NCBI RefSeq assembly: GCF_039536205.1
Contig: NZ_BAAAYL010000001.1
Coordinates: 6,634,001-6,698,000, forward strand
Source: Streptomyces sannanensis
Lineage (GTDB): Bacteria > Actinomycetota > Actinomycetes > Streptomycetales > Streptomycetaceae
DNA: 64,000 bases
Direction: 5' to 3'
Part shown: piece by piece, positions 22,098-30,663 of the stretch
How the letters are laid out: the number at the start of each line of letters is the position of its first letter
Position numbering within the stretch: position 1 is the first letter of the stretch
Position numbers and translations under genes: made by a program
The notes under the pieces: generated by a model
Database searches by the model: none
What the model saw: only the letters and a program-made list of their open reading frames with translations
Told to the model about the DNA's origin: nothing

Positions 22098-23677
22098 GTC
22101 CGGTGTCTCCCGAGGAGGTAGGAGGGGACGGCGGCGAGCAGGATCAGCGCGGCGGCGTAGGGGGCGGCAGCCGCGTACGACCCGGCGCCTGTCTCCGTCC
22201 ACAGGCGGGTGGCGAGGGTGTCCATGCCGGTGGGGCGCAGCAGCAGGGTGGCGGGGAGTTCCTTCATGCAGACCACGAAGGTCAACGCGGCCCCGGCGGC
22301 GACCCCGGGTGCGGCGAGCGGCACGGTGACCTCGCGCAGTACGCGCAGGGGCGTACGGCCGAGGGAGCGGGCGACGTCCTCCAGCACGGGCGGGGCCTGG
22401 AGGACGGCGGCGCGGGTGGCGGCCACCGCGACGGGGAGGAAGAGGACCGCGTAGGCGCAGACCAGCAGGGGGAGTTGCTGGTAGAGCGGATAGGCGTAAC
22501 GGACCGCGAAGAACACCAGGGCGAGCGCGACGGTGATGCCGGGCACGGCGTGGCCCGCGTAGGCGGCCTGTTCCAGCAGGTGCGCGATCCGTCCCCGGTA
22601 CCGTGCGGCGATGACGCCGACGGGCAGGGCGAGGAGGGTGGTGAGCGCGGCTCCGGCGGCGGCGACGCCGAGCGTGGTGGACGCGGTGTCGGCCAGCGCG
22701 GCGGGGTCCCAGGTGGCGGAGGAGCCGACGGCCAGCCAGTAGCCGAGAGTCCCGATGGGGAACGCGACGGCCACGGCGGTGACGGCGGAGCACCACGCCA
22801 GGGCGGGGATGCGCAGCCGGCCGAGCGGGGCGGGGGCGGCGGGGCGGGCGGTGCCCGTACCGGTCCTGGCATGGCCGGCGCGGCCGCGGGTGCGTGCCTC
22901 CCCGGCGACCAGGGCGACGGTCATGATGACGAGGACGGCGCTGAGCGCGGCGGCCGGGGTGCGGTCGAAACTGGCCCGGTACGAGGTGTAGATGCCGCGG
23001 GTGAAGGTGTCGAACCGCATCAGGGAGACCGCGCCGAAGTCGGAGATCACATACAGCGCGACCAGCAGTCCGCCGCCGGCCGCCGCGGGTCGCAATTGCG
23101 GAAGGGTGACGCGCAGGAACGTACGCACGGGGCCGAGTCCCAGTGAGCGGGCCACCTCCTCCTGCGCGGGGTCGGTGCCGCGCAGCGCGGCGGCGACCGG
23201 CAGATAGACGTACGGGAAGCTCACCATGGTGAGGGCGAGCGCAGAGCCGGTGAAGCCGGCGAGGTCCACGGACAGCCAGGCGAACGCGGCCACATAACTG
23301 GGCACGGCGAGCGGCAGGGTGACCAGTACGGACCAGGCGCGGGCCCCGGGCAGCGCGGTGCGCACGGTCAGCCAGGCCAGGGACACGCCGAGCACCAGGC
23401 AGGCGGACACGACGACGGCGGTGAGCCCGAGGCTGCGGCCGAGCAGCAGGACGGTGCGCTCGTCGGCGACGATGTCCCAGGCGTGGCCGGGGCCGTGTTC
23501 GAAGGCGCGTACGGCGAGATAGCCGAGCGGCAGCACCGCCAGCACGGCGGCCGCGCACGCGGGTACGAGGAGGACCCAGGAGGGTCTGCTTCCGGCGCGC
23601 CCCCGCCCGGTCGGCGCAACGGCGCCTGCCGGGCGGGGGGTTCGGCCCTGCCGGACGGGGGAATCCGGTGTACGCAC
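22094..23677 (-). CDS. Ferric-iron ABC transporter permease, fused double-domain type (FbpB-like)
   Basis: A 527-residue membrane protein with about twelve hydrophobic segments in two homologous halves. Each half carries an EAA loop: ARSLGLGPVRTFLRVTLP in the first and ARSLGRTPLRVLREVTVP in the second. This two-in-one arrangement is the FbpB/ThiP architecture, where one polypeptide replaces a permease dimer. The N terminus has a proline-rich cytoplasmic tail. It starts six bases after the binding-protein stop and overlaps the ATPase, so all three are one operon. Confidence 0.95.
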   Translation of the reverse strand: MRTPDSPVRQGRTPRPAGAVAPTGRGRAGSRPSWVLLVPACAAAVLAVLPLGYLAVRAFEHGPGHAWDIVADERTVLLLGRSLGLTAVVVSACLVLGVSLAWLTVRTALPGARAWSVLVTLPLAVPSYVAAFAWLSVDLAGFTGSALALTMVSFPYVYLPVAAALRGTDPAQEEVARSLGLGPVRTFLRVTLPQLRPAAAGGGLLVALYVISDFGAVSLMRFDTFTRGIYTSYRASFDRTPAAALSAVLVIMTVALVAGEARTRGRAGHARTGTGTARPAAPAPLGRLRIPALAWCSAVTAVAVAFPIGTLGYWLAVGSSATWDPAALADTASTTLGVAAAGAALTTLLALPVGVIAARYRGRIAHLLEQAAYAGHAVPGITVALALVFFAVRYAYPLYQQLPLLVCAYAVLFLPVAVAATRAAVLQAPPVLEDVARSLGRTPLRVLREVTVPLAAPGVAAGAALTFVVCMKELPATLLLRPTGMDTLATRLWTETGAGSYAAAAPYAAALILLAAVPSYLLGRHRT

Positions 23678-23683
23678 GAGGGA

Positions 23684-24694
23684 TCAGACCATTCCGACGT
23701 CCTGGAGCATGGCCAGGGTGTCCTTGAGCGAGTCGAGCTTGCCGAGGTCGATCCTGGGAGCCTGGAGGGACTCCAGCGGCGGCAGGTCCTCGGTCTTGCT
23801 CTTCACGCCCGAGGCCAGCGGATACTCCTTGGTCTCGTCGGCGAAGTAGTGCTGGGCCTCCTCGGAGAGCAGGAAGTCCACCGCCTTCCGGGCGTACTTG
23901 TTCTGCTCGGAACTCTTGACGATCCCCACACCCGCCACGTTGACCAGGGCGCCGGGGTCGCCGCCGGGCAGGAAGTGGATCCTGGCCTTGACCTTGTCCT
24001 TGCCCTCCTCGGCGACCTTCTCGTACCAGTAGTAGTGGTTGAGCAGGCCGAGGGATGCCTTGCCGGAGTCGACGGCCTCGAGCACCTCGTTGTTCTTCTC
24101 GTACGGTTCGGCGTTGGCCTTCAGGCCCTTCAGCCAGGTGCGGGTGGTGTCATCGCCCTCGAGGACGCGCATGCCGGTGACGAACGCCTGGAAGGAGGCA
24201 TTGGTGGGGGCGTAGGCGATCTTGCCCTTCCACTCCGGCTTCACCAGGTCATGGACGCTGTCCGGGGGCGTGGCCACCTTCTTGGGGTTGTACGCGAGGA
24301 CGCGTGCGCGCCCGCTGACACCGGCCCAGTCATCGGCAGCGCTGCGGTACGCCGGGTCGACCTTGTCGAGGGTCGCCTGGGGCAGCGGGGTCAGACGGCC
24401 TTCGTTGGAAAGCGCGCCGAGCGCTCCGGCGTCCTGTGAGAGGAACAGGCCCGCCTCGGTCTTGTCGCCCTCTTCGAGGAGCTGCGCCGAGAGTTCGGCG
24501 CTGTCGCCGTAGCGGACCTCGATGGTGGTGCCGACAGACTTCTCCATCTTCTCGATGAGCGGCCCGACGAGATTCTCGTTGCGGCCGGAGTAGATGACCA
24601 GTCCGGCCGGCTCGCTGCTGCAGGCCGCGAGGGCGGGGAGGAGCAGGGCCGCCGCGGTGAGCGCGGTGACCGTGCGGGCCAGGGGGCGTCGCAT
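23684..24694 (-). CDS. Ferric-iron ABC transporter, substrate-binding lipoprotein (FbpA/FutA-like)
   Basis: A 336-residue lipoprotein: signal peptide to the lipobox LAAC at about residue 25, then a type II periplasmic-binding fold. YSGRNE near the start of the mature protein and NHYYWYE at about 220 carry the tyrosines that coordinate ferric ion in FutA/FbpA proteins. I use the ATG before RRPLAR because GGAAGG sits eight bases upstream and the signal peptide begins there; an earlier in-frame ATG lacks this. It is the first gene of the importer operon, with a 19-base iron box 39 bases upstream. Confidence 0.95.
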   Translation of the reverse strand: MRRPLARTVTALTAAALLLPALAACSSEPAGLVIYSGRNENLVGPLIEKMEKSVGTTIEVRYGDSAELSAQLLEEGDKTEAGLFLSQDAGALGALSNEGRLTPLPQATLDKVDPAYRSAADDWAGVSGRARVLAYNPKKVATPPDSVHDLVKPEWKGKIAYAPTNASFQAFVTGMRVLEGDDTTRTWLKGLKANAEPYEKNNEVLEAVDSGKASLGLLNHYYWYEKVAEEGKDKVKARIHFLPGGDPGALVNVAGVGIVKSSEQNKYARKAVDFLLSEEAQHYFADETKEYPLASGVKSKTEDLPPLESLQAPRIDLGKLDSLKDTLAMLQDVGMV

Positions 24695-24732
24695 GGAGAT
24701 GCCTTCCGGAGAACGTATGAACACCGTATAGA

Positions 24733-24751
24733 TAAGGTAAAGCTAACCTAA
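24733..24751 (-). promoter_or_regulatory. Iron box (DmdR/IdeR operator) of the importer operon
   Basis: TAAGGTAAAGCTAACCTAA matches the actinobacterial consensus TWAGGTWAGSCTWACCTWA at 18 of 19 positions. It lies 39 bases before the binding-protein start codon. Fe(II)-loaded DmdR/IdeR would repress here, so expression should rise in iron starvation. Confidence 0.9.
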
Positions 24752-24813
24752 TGGTCAAGTGCGCGTGTATAGCGGCCTGGTAACGCTCCGGAGGCTGAAT
24801 CGTGACTTCACAT

Positions 24814-24832
24814 GTAGGTTAGGCTTACTTAA
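24814..24832 (+). promoter_or_regulatory. Second iron box, at the divergent acyltransferase gene
   Basis: GTAGGTTAGGCTTACTTAA matches the consensus TWAGGTWAGSCTWACCTWA at 17 of 19 positions and ends ten bases before the GTG of the fusion gene. It overlaps a plausible -10 (TAAGAT, 24830-24835). With no Shine-Dalgarno between it and the GTG, the mRNA may be leaderless. A separate box for each direction argues that both units belong to the iron regulon. Confidence 0.85.
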
Positions 24833-24841
24833 GATGCGCCC

Positions 24842-27403
24842 GTGAAGCACCACCACGACCTGTGTCCCGCCATCGGCACCGTCCCCTTTGCCAGAGATCT
24901 GGCGGACCACGGTGACCGAACGGCCGTCATCACCTCCGACGGCACGATGACCTACCGAGAGCTCGCCGCCCGTGTGGAGGCCACCGCCCGGAAACTGGGC
25001 ACCGAGCGGCGACTTGTGCTGCTCGCCGGGGCCAACGACCCCGAAGCCCTGGTCGTCTATCTCGCCGCGCTGTCCGCGGGTCATCCCGTGCTCCTGGTCC
25101 CGGGCGGCAACGACGAAGCCCTCCGGTCACTGACGGCCGCCTACGACCCGGACGTTGTCGCCCGCCCGGACGACGGCGAGTGGGTGATCGACGAACGGCG
25201 CGTCACGTCCGCACACACGCTCCACCCCGATCTCGCCCTGCTGCTGAGCACTTCGGGCTCGACCGGTTCCCCCAAGCTGGTCCGGCTGTCGCATGACAAC
25301 CTCCAGGCCAATGCCGAGTCCATAGCCATGTACCTGGGCATACGCGACAGCGACCGTGCGGCGACGACACTGCCGATGCACTACTGCTACGGCCTCTCCG
25401 TCATCAACAGCCATCTGCTGCGCGGAGCGGGACTGGTACTCACCGGTCTCTCGGTGGCCGACACCTGCTTCTGGGACCTCTTCCGGGCCGGCCGGGGCAC
25501 GTCATTCGCCGGTGTCCCCTACACCTTCGACCTGCTCGACCGGGTCGGCTTCGACGGCATGCGGCTGCCGCACCTGCGGTACATCACCCAGGCCGGCGGC
25601 CGACTGGCCCCCGAACGGGTGGCCCGGTTCGCGGAGCGCGGACTCCGCGACGGAAGAGACTTGTTCGTGATGTACGGGCAGACGGAGGCGACGGCCCGCA
25701 TGGCCTATCTGCCGCCGGAGCTCGCCGCGTCACGTCCCGAGGCCATCGGCATCCCCGTCCCCGGCGGCTCGTTCCGTCTCGACCCTCACCCCGACTGGCC
25801 CGGCCGTGACACCGGAGAGCTGGTGTACACCGGCCCCAACGTCATGCTCGGCTACGCCGAAAGCCCGTCCGATCTCCGCCTGGGCCGTACCGTCGAGGAA
25901 CTCCCCACCGGCGACATCGCCCGCCGCGCCGACGACGGGCTGTACGAAGTCATCGGCAGGCGCAGCAGTTTCGCCAAGATCCTCGGCCTGCGCGTCGACC
26001 CGCAGCAGGTGGAAACCATGCTCGAACGGCACGGCATCCCCGCCTGCTGCCTGGGCGCCGACGACGAACTCGTCGTGGCCGTCACCGGGGACGCGGACGC
26101 CACGCACATCCGCCGCCTGGTCGCCGCCGAGTGCGGCCTGCCGCCGAGCGCGATACGTGTCCTCGTACTCACCGAACTGCCCCGACTTGCCTCGGGAAAG
26201 CCCGACTACCGCGCCGTACGCGAACTCACCCACGACGACACGCCCGGCACCCGGCATGAGCAGGCCGGCCCGGCGGCCGGCTCGGACCCCGTGGACCTGT
26301 GCCGGCTCTACGCCGAGATCCTCGACCGCACGGATGTCACGGAGGACAGCAGCTTCGTCGGCCTCGGCGGCGACTCGCTCAGCTATGTCGAGATGTCCCT
26401 GCGGCTCGAAGAGACCCTCGGCCATCTGCCCGCCGACTGGCACACGCTCCCCATCCGCGAACTCGAACCCGCCCCACGGCCGGCGCGGTCATGTCGCCGC
26501 CGCACCGTCGAGACCGGTGTCGTCCTGCGCGCCGTCTCGATCGTCCTGATCGTCGGCTCGCACATCCACCTCTTCGGCATCAAGGGCGGAGCCCATCTGC
26601 TGCTGGCGGTGGCCGGGTTCAACTTCGCCCGCTTCCACCTCACCTCGGAGGAACACCGCGACCGCATCCGGCATCTGTGGCGCAGCATCGCCGGCATCGC
26701 CGTACCCAGCGTGGTCTGGATAGCGCTGGTGCGGCTCCTCACCGACGAGTACACCATTGCCACCCTCCTCCTGTACGAGACCGTCGTGGGCCGGCCGGAC
26801 GGCGGGACGCCCCACTTCTGGTTCATCGAGGCCCTGCTCTACATCCTGGTCGCGGTCGCGGCCCTGCTGGCCATACCCGCGATGGACCGCCTGCAGCAGC
26901 GGTTCGCCTTCGGGTTCCCGATGGCGCTCATGAGCCTCGGCCTGGTCACCCGCTACGACCTGTTCGGCATCGGCGCCCACGACCGGCTGCCCTCCGCGGC
27001 CGTCGTCCCCTGGCTGTTCGCACTCGGCTGGGCCGCCGCGAAGGCCGCCTCGTGGAGGCAGCGGCTGATCGTGACGGTGGCAGCCGTCGCCACCGTGCCC
27101 GGCTTCTTCCAGGACGAGCCCTGGCGTGAGGTCCTGATCATCGCCGGGTTCGCACTGCTGGTGTGGGTCCCGAGCCTGCCGTGCCCCCGGCTGCTCAGCC
27201 GGGTGGCCGGAGTGCTGGCGACCGGCTCGATGTACATCTACCTCACGCACTGGCAGGTGTTCCCGCGACTGGAGGGCCAGTTCGCGGTGGTGGCGCTGCT
27301 CGCCTCACTGGCCTTCGGTGTCGGCTACGCGGCCATGGCGACGCGCGCGACGCGGTGGCTGCACACCGTCAGATTCCGGGCCCCGGCCGTCCGGGTCCGC
27401 TGA
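24842..27403 (+). CDS. Adenylation domain - carrier protein - membrane acyltransferase fusion
   Basis: An 853-residue three-part protein. Residues 1-460 are an ANL adenylation domain: STSGSTGSPK (136-145), YGQTEA (278-283), GELVYTGPN (325-333), TGD, and the catalytic lysine in SGKPDY (Lys453). Residues 480-545 are a carrier protein with GLGGDSLSY (Ser512 for phosphopantetheine). From about 557 to 845 there are nine to ten transmembrane segments resembling the acyltransferase-3 family, with SHIHLFGI near 573 and THWQVFP near the end. The logic visible is activation of a carboxylate, thioester loading, and transfer to an acceptor at or across the membrane. There is no condensation or reductase domain. 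Start is GTG. The iron box and the divergent ferric importer suggest siderophore tailoring or export-linked acylation, which is inference. Confidence 0.88.
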   Translation: MKHHHDLCPAIGTVPFARDLADHGDRTAVITSDGTMTYRELAARVEATARKLGTERRLVLLAGANDPEALVVYLAALSAGHPVLLVPGGNDEALRSLTAAYDPDVVARPDDGEWVIDERRVTSAHTLHPDLALLLSTSGSTGSPKLVRLSHDNLQANAESIAMYLGIRDSDRAATTLPMHYCYGLSVINSHLLRGAGLVLTGLSVADTCFWDLFRAGRGTSFAGVPYTFDLLDRVGFDGMRLPHLRYITQAGGRLAPERVARFAERGLRDGRDLFVMYGQTEATARMAYLPPELAASRPEAIGIPVPGGSFRLDPHPDWPGRDTGELVYTGPNVMLGYAESPSDLRLGRTVEELPTGDIARRADDGLYEVIGRRSSFAKILGLRVDPQQVETMLERHGIPACCLGADDELVVAVTGDADATHIRRLVAAECGLPPSAIRVLVLTELPRLASGKPDYRAVRELTHDDTPGTRHEQAGPAAGSDPVDLCRLYAEILDRTDVTEDSSFVGLGGDSLSYVEMSLRLEETLGHLPADWHTLPIRELEPAPRPARSCRRRTVETGVVLRAVSIVLIVGSHIHLFGIKGGAHLLLAVAGFNFARFHLTSEEHRDRIRHLWRSIAGIAVPSVVWIALVRLLTDEYTIATLLLYETVVGRPDGGTPHFWFIEALLYILVAVAALLAIPAMDRLQQRFAFGFPMALMSLGLVTRYDLFGIGAHDRLPSAAVVPWLFALGWAAAKAASWRQRLIVTVAAVATVPGFFQDEPWREVLIIAGFALLVWVPSLPCPRLLSRVAGVLATGSMYIYLTHWQVFPRLEGQFAVVALLASLAFGVGYAAMATRATRWLHTVRFRAPAVRVR

Positions 27404-27579
27404 CCGGGAACGTTCCCGTCCCGCGGGAGCCCGGCACGACCAGCCCTGTTTCCGGCCCCGGGGATCAATGGAAACGTGGTTGGCACTGAGATTGATCACG
27501 GTCTCTGAGCTGGCGCGGAGAGGCTGGTCGGCTCCTTCGCGCTTCCCGGCGCCTGTTCCGGGAGGCCTCTGACAACACC

Positions 27580-27601
27580 GGACCGGCTTCCTGGCCGGTC
27601 C
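27580..27601. terminator. Hairpin between convergent genes
   Basis: GGACCGGC and GCCGGTCC form a perfect 8-bp stem around TTCCTG in the gap between the acyltransferase fusion and the convergent response regulator. A second short palindrome (CGGGAACGTTCCCG, 27405-27418) lies just after the fusion's stop. Either could end transcription of the fusion gene. Confidence 0.55.
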
Positions 27602-27657
27602 CTGCCCCCACCCCAGACGTGGCCTCGGCTCGCGGGCCGCCGGCCCCAGCCGGCTGC

Positions 27658-28335
27658 TCAGTCGAGTGGATCCACTGGGTCGATGATCCGGTACCCCACG
27701 CCGGGCGTGGTGGCGATGACCGGAGGGCCGCCGAGTTTGCGACGCAGGCGGCTGATGGTCACCGTGACGGTGTTTGTGAACGGGTCGGCGTGTTCGTCCC
27801 AGACCTGCTCAAGGAGGTCCTCCGTGCTGAGGAAGGCAGGGCTTGCGCTCAGGAGGGCTTCGAGTACCGCGAATTCCTTGACGGAGAGGTCTAGTTGGCG
27901 CCCGTCGCGACTGACGGTGCGGCGCATTGGGTCGAGTTCGATGCCCGCCGCGCTCAGGGTGCGGGACCGGGCGGCGGGGCGGCGGCGAGCCAGGGCGCGG
28001 ATGCGCAGGACGAGTTCGGGGAAGTGGAAGGGCTTGGCGAGATAGTCGTCGGCGCCCAGGGTCAGGCCGCTGACGCGGTCACCGGGCGTGCCTGCGGCGG
28101 TCAGCATCAGGACCATCACGCGGCCGTCCCGCTCGGTGATCATCTGGCAGAGGGTGTCGCCGTGGATGCCTGGCAGGTCACGGTCGAGCACGACGACGTC
28201 GTACGCGTTGATGTCCAGCTTGGCCGCGGCGTCGAGCCCGTCGTGGGCCACGTCGACGGCCATTCCCTGGTCATGCAGTCCCTCGGCGATGACCTCGGCG
28301 AGGGCGCGGGCGTCCTCGACCACCAGGACTCTCAA
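27658..28335 (-). CDS. OmpR-family response regulator
   Basis: A 225-residue regulator: receiver domain with acidic pocket ED near residue 7-8, phospho-acceptor Asp51 in VVLDRDLPG and Lys in LAKPF, then an OmpR/PhoB winged helix (about 130-222, ending in TTPGVGYRI). The N-terminal VLVVED motif follows directly on a TTG codon that overlaps the stop of the kinase gene (TTGA), so TTG is the start. It pairs with the overlapping histidine kinase. The likely target is the divergent ABC transporter operon or its own promoter. Confidence 0.95.
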   Translation of the reverse strand: MRVLVVEDARALAEVIAEGLHDQGMAVDVAHDGLDAAAKLDINAYDVVVLDRDLPGIHGDTLCQMITERDGRVMVLMLTAAGTPGDRVSGLTLGADDYLAKPFHFPELVLRIRALARRRPAARSRTLSAAGIELDPMRRTVSRDGRQLDLSVKEFAVLEALLSASPAFLSTEDLLEQVWDEHADPFTNTVTVTISRLRRKLGGPPVIATTPGVGYRIIDPVDPLD

Positions 28336-29591
28336 CGCGCCACGTCCGTCTCTGCGCCAGGGGCTTTTGTCGCCCTGTCGTCCGTCCGGGGGATGGTGAT
28401 GGCGACGCGCAGGCCGCCGTCGGGGCGGGCGCGCAGCTCCAGGGAGCCACTGTGGGCCTCCGCGATGGCCGCGACGATGGAGAGGCCGAGGCCGCTGCCC
28501 CGGCCGGTGCCGGTCCGGTCGGCGCCAAGGCGGCGGAAGGGCTGCGCGAGGTCCGCCACCCGCCACTGGTCGAGGACCCGTCCGCTGGACTCGACGACAA
28601 GGGACACTGTGCCTCCGTCGTCCCTTCCACCCCCTTCGGCGCGTACTTCGACGCCGATCCAGCCCCCAGAGTCGTTGTGCGTGATCGCGTTGTCGATCAC
28701 GTTGTCGGCCACGCGGCGCAAAAGGGTGCGGCTGCCCCACACCCACGCGGAGTCGTCGATCCGCTTTTCCCGCACCGTCAGGCCCTTGGCTGCGATGTCC
28801 TCGGCCCGTCCGGCCACGGCGGTCAGCACGAGCTGGCCGAGGGCGAGCCGTCCCGTGTCGGTGAACTCGCCGTGCTGGGTGCGCGCCAGGACGAGGAAGC
28901 TCTCCAGCAGCCGGTCCACCTGGTCGAGTTCGGTGCGCATCCGTGCGGCCAGGGTGGCTGTGGTCTCGGGGACGGGGCCCGGCTTGGCGAGGGCCACGTC
29001 CAGGGAGGCGCGCATCGTGGTGAGCGGGGTGCGCAGTTCGTGGGAGGCGTTGGCGACGAAGAGGCGCTGGGCGTCGAAGGAACCCTCCAGGCGGCCGAGG
29101 AGGTCGTCGATGGTGTCGGCGAGGTCCTTCACCTCGTCGCCGGGGCCGTCGATCGCCAGGCGTTCGTGCAGGCTGTCAGCGGTGATCCGGCGGGTGGCCA
29201 CCGTCATCACACGCAGCGGGCGCAGCACCCGGCCAGCGACGAACCAGCCGAGACCGACCGAGACCACCGCCATGACGCCGAGCGCGATGGCGGACCCGAT
29301 CAGGATCTGCTGGGACTGGGTGTCGTGCGCCTGGGCCAGCTGCTGCTCCAGTGCCTCGATACGTCCCTGGGCCTGTGCCGGCGTAGCGGGCTGCTCGGTG
29401 CCGTTGTCGGGTGCGGCCTGGCTGGAGCTTGATCCTCCGGATGCCGCCACGGCCGCGATGGCGAGCAGTGCCGTTCCCGACAGCAGGAACAGGGCGACAT
29501 ACAAGGCGGTGAAGCGGGCACGGGCGGTGCCACGGCGTAGGCCGAGCCGGGCGGTCAGGCCCGTGAGCCGTCGGGGCAGCTCCCCTTTCAT
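28332..29591 (-). CDS. Sensor histidine kinase
   Basis: A 419-residue membrane kinase. TM1 (about 29-50) and TM2 (about 97-118) enclose a short extracytoplasmic loop of roughly 45 residues, rich in Ser, Gln and Ala, so the sensing domain is small. A HAMP domain follows, then the H-box NASHELRTPLTT (His184), N-box NVIDNAITHND and G-box GRGSGLGLSIV. The small loop resembles kinases that sense membrane or antibiotic stress together with an ABC exporter. It is first in the operon, overlaps the regulator, and diverges from a three-gene ABC transporter 124 bases away. Confidence 0.95.
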   Translation of the reverse strand: MKGELPRRLTGLTARLGLRRGTARARFTALYVALFLLSGTALLAIAAVAASGGSSSSQAAPDNGTEQPATPAQAQGRIEALEQQLAQAHDTQSQQILIGSAIALGVMAVVSVGLGWFVAGRVLRPLRVMTVATRRITADSLHERLAIDGPGDEVKDLADTIDDLLGRLEGSFDAQRLFVANASHELRTPLTTMRASLDVALAKPGPVPETTATLAARMRTELDQVDRLLESFLVLARTQHGEFTDTGRLALGQLVLTAVAGRAEDIAAKGLTVREKRIDDSAWVWGSRTLLRRVADNVIDNAITHNDSGGWIGVEVRAEGGGRDDGGTVSLVVESSGRVLDQWRVADLAQPFRRLGADRTGTGRGSGLGLSIVAAIAEAHSGSLELRARPDGGLRVAITIPRTDDRATKAPGAETDVAR

Positions 29592-29715
29592 CCGCCTGCT
29601 CTCCTCTCGTCACCGCACCAGGACACATACCAGGCCAGGTTAAGCCGAGGTGCCTAACAGCGAGATGACAGTGGCCGTTCGGCTCCTGTAACCCGTGCCG
29701 TCTCAGGGTGGCCCC

Positions 29716-30663
29716 ATGAGCAATGAGAGTACGAAGTCCACGATCGAGGTCATCGGTCTGCGTAAACGCTTCGGGCCACAGCTGGCTCTGGACGGGATGA
29801 CGTTCACCGTGCGCCCCGGACGGGTGACCGGCTTCGTCGGCCCGAATGGTGCGGGAAAGTCCACCACCATGCGCGTCATCCTGGGCCTGGACGCGGCTGA
29901 CGAGGGCAAGGCCTTGGTCGGCGGGGTGCCGTACCGCACCTTGCGTCGCCCGCTGCGGTGTCTGGGGGCACTGCTCGACGCTTCCGCGCTGCAGCCGAGC
30001 CGCACCGCCCGTAACCACCTGCTGTGGCTGGCCCACTCGCAGGGCGTGTCTGCCCGGCGGGTGGACGAGGTCATCGAACAGGCCGGCCTGGGCTCGGCTG
30101 CCCGGCGCAAGGCGGGCGGCTTCTCGCTCGGTATGCGTCAGCGCCTGGGGATCGCGGCGGCGCTGCTCGGTGATCCGCCGGTGGTCATGTTGGACGAGCC
30201 GTTCAACGGCCTCGACCCCGACGGCATCGTGTGGATGCGCGGCTTCCTGGCAGCGCTTGCCCGGCAGGGCCGCGCCGTCCTGGTCTCCAGCCACCTGATG
30301 AGCGAACTCGAAGACACCGCGGACCATCTCGTGGTGATCGGACGCGGCCGGGTCGTCGCGGACACCAGCGTGTCCGAACTGCTCGCCGAGGCGTCCGGCG
30401 GCCGGGTCGTCCTGCGTACCTCGGCGTCCCCGCGCGCGGCTCAGATCCTGCAGGCCGCGGGCGCCACCGTGGTCGCCACCGGCCCCGACACCCTCGGCCT
30501 CACGGGCCTTCCCGACGAGGAGGTCGTGGCCCTGCTCGCCCGGAACGGGGTGCCGTTCTCGCAGGTGTCCGCACATCGGGCGACGCTCGAAGAGGCGTAC
30601 ATGGAGCTCACCCGGTACGCGGTGGAGTACCGGGGCATCCCGGCGGGGGAGGCTACGCCATGA
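29716..30663 (+). CDS. ABC transporter ATPase (BcrA/DrrA-like exporter class)
   Basis: A 315-residue ATPase with Walker A GPNGAGKST (42-50), the signature in a degenerate form (FSLGMRQR), Walker B VVMLDEPFNGLDP and the switch histidine in SSHLMSE. The 80-residue C-terminal extension is typical of drug and bacteriocin export ATPases. Its stop overlaps the permease start (ATGA). Lying divergent from the two-component system, it probably belongs to a stress-responsive or resistance exporter. Confidence 0.94.
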   Translation: MSNESTKSTIEVIGLRKRFGPQLALDGMTFTVRPGRVTGFVGPNGAGKSTTMRVILGLDAADEGKALVGGVPYRTLRRPLRCLGALLDASALQPSRTARNHLLWLAHSQGVSARRVDEVIEQAGLGSAARRKAGGFSLGMRQRLGIAAALLGDPPVVMLDEPFNGLDPDGIVWMRGFLAALARQGRAVLVSSHLMSELEDTADHLVVIGRGRVVADTSVSELLAEASGGRVVLRTSASPRAAQILQAAGATVVATGPDTLGLTGLPDEEVVALLARNGVPFSQVSAHRATLEEAYMELTRYAVEYRGIPAGEATP

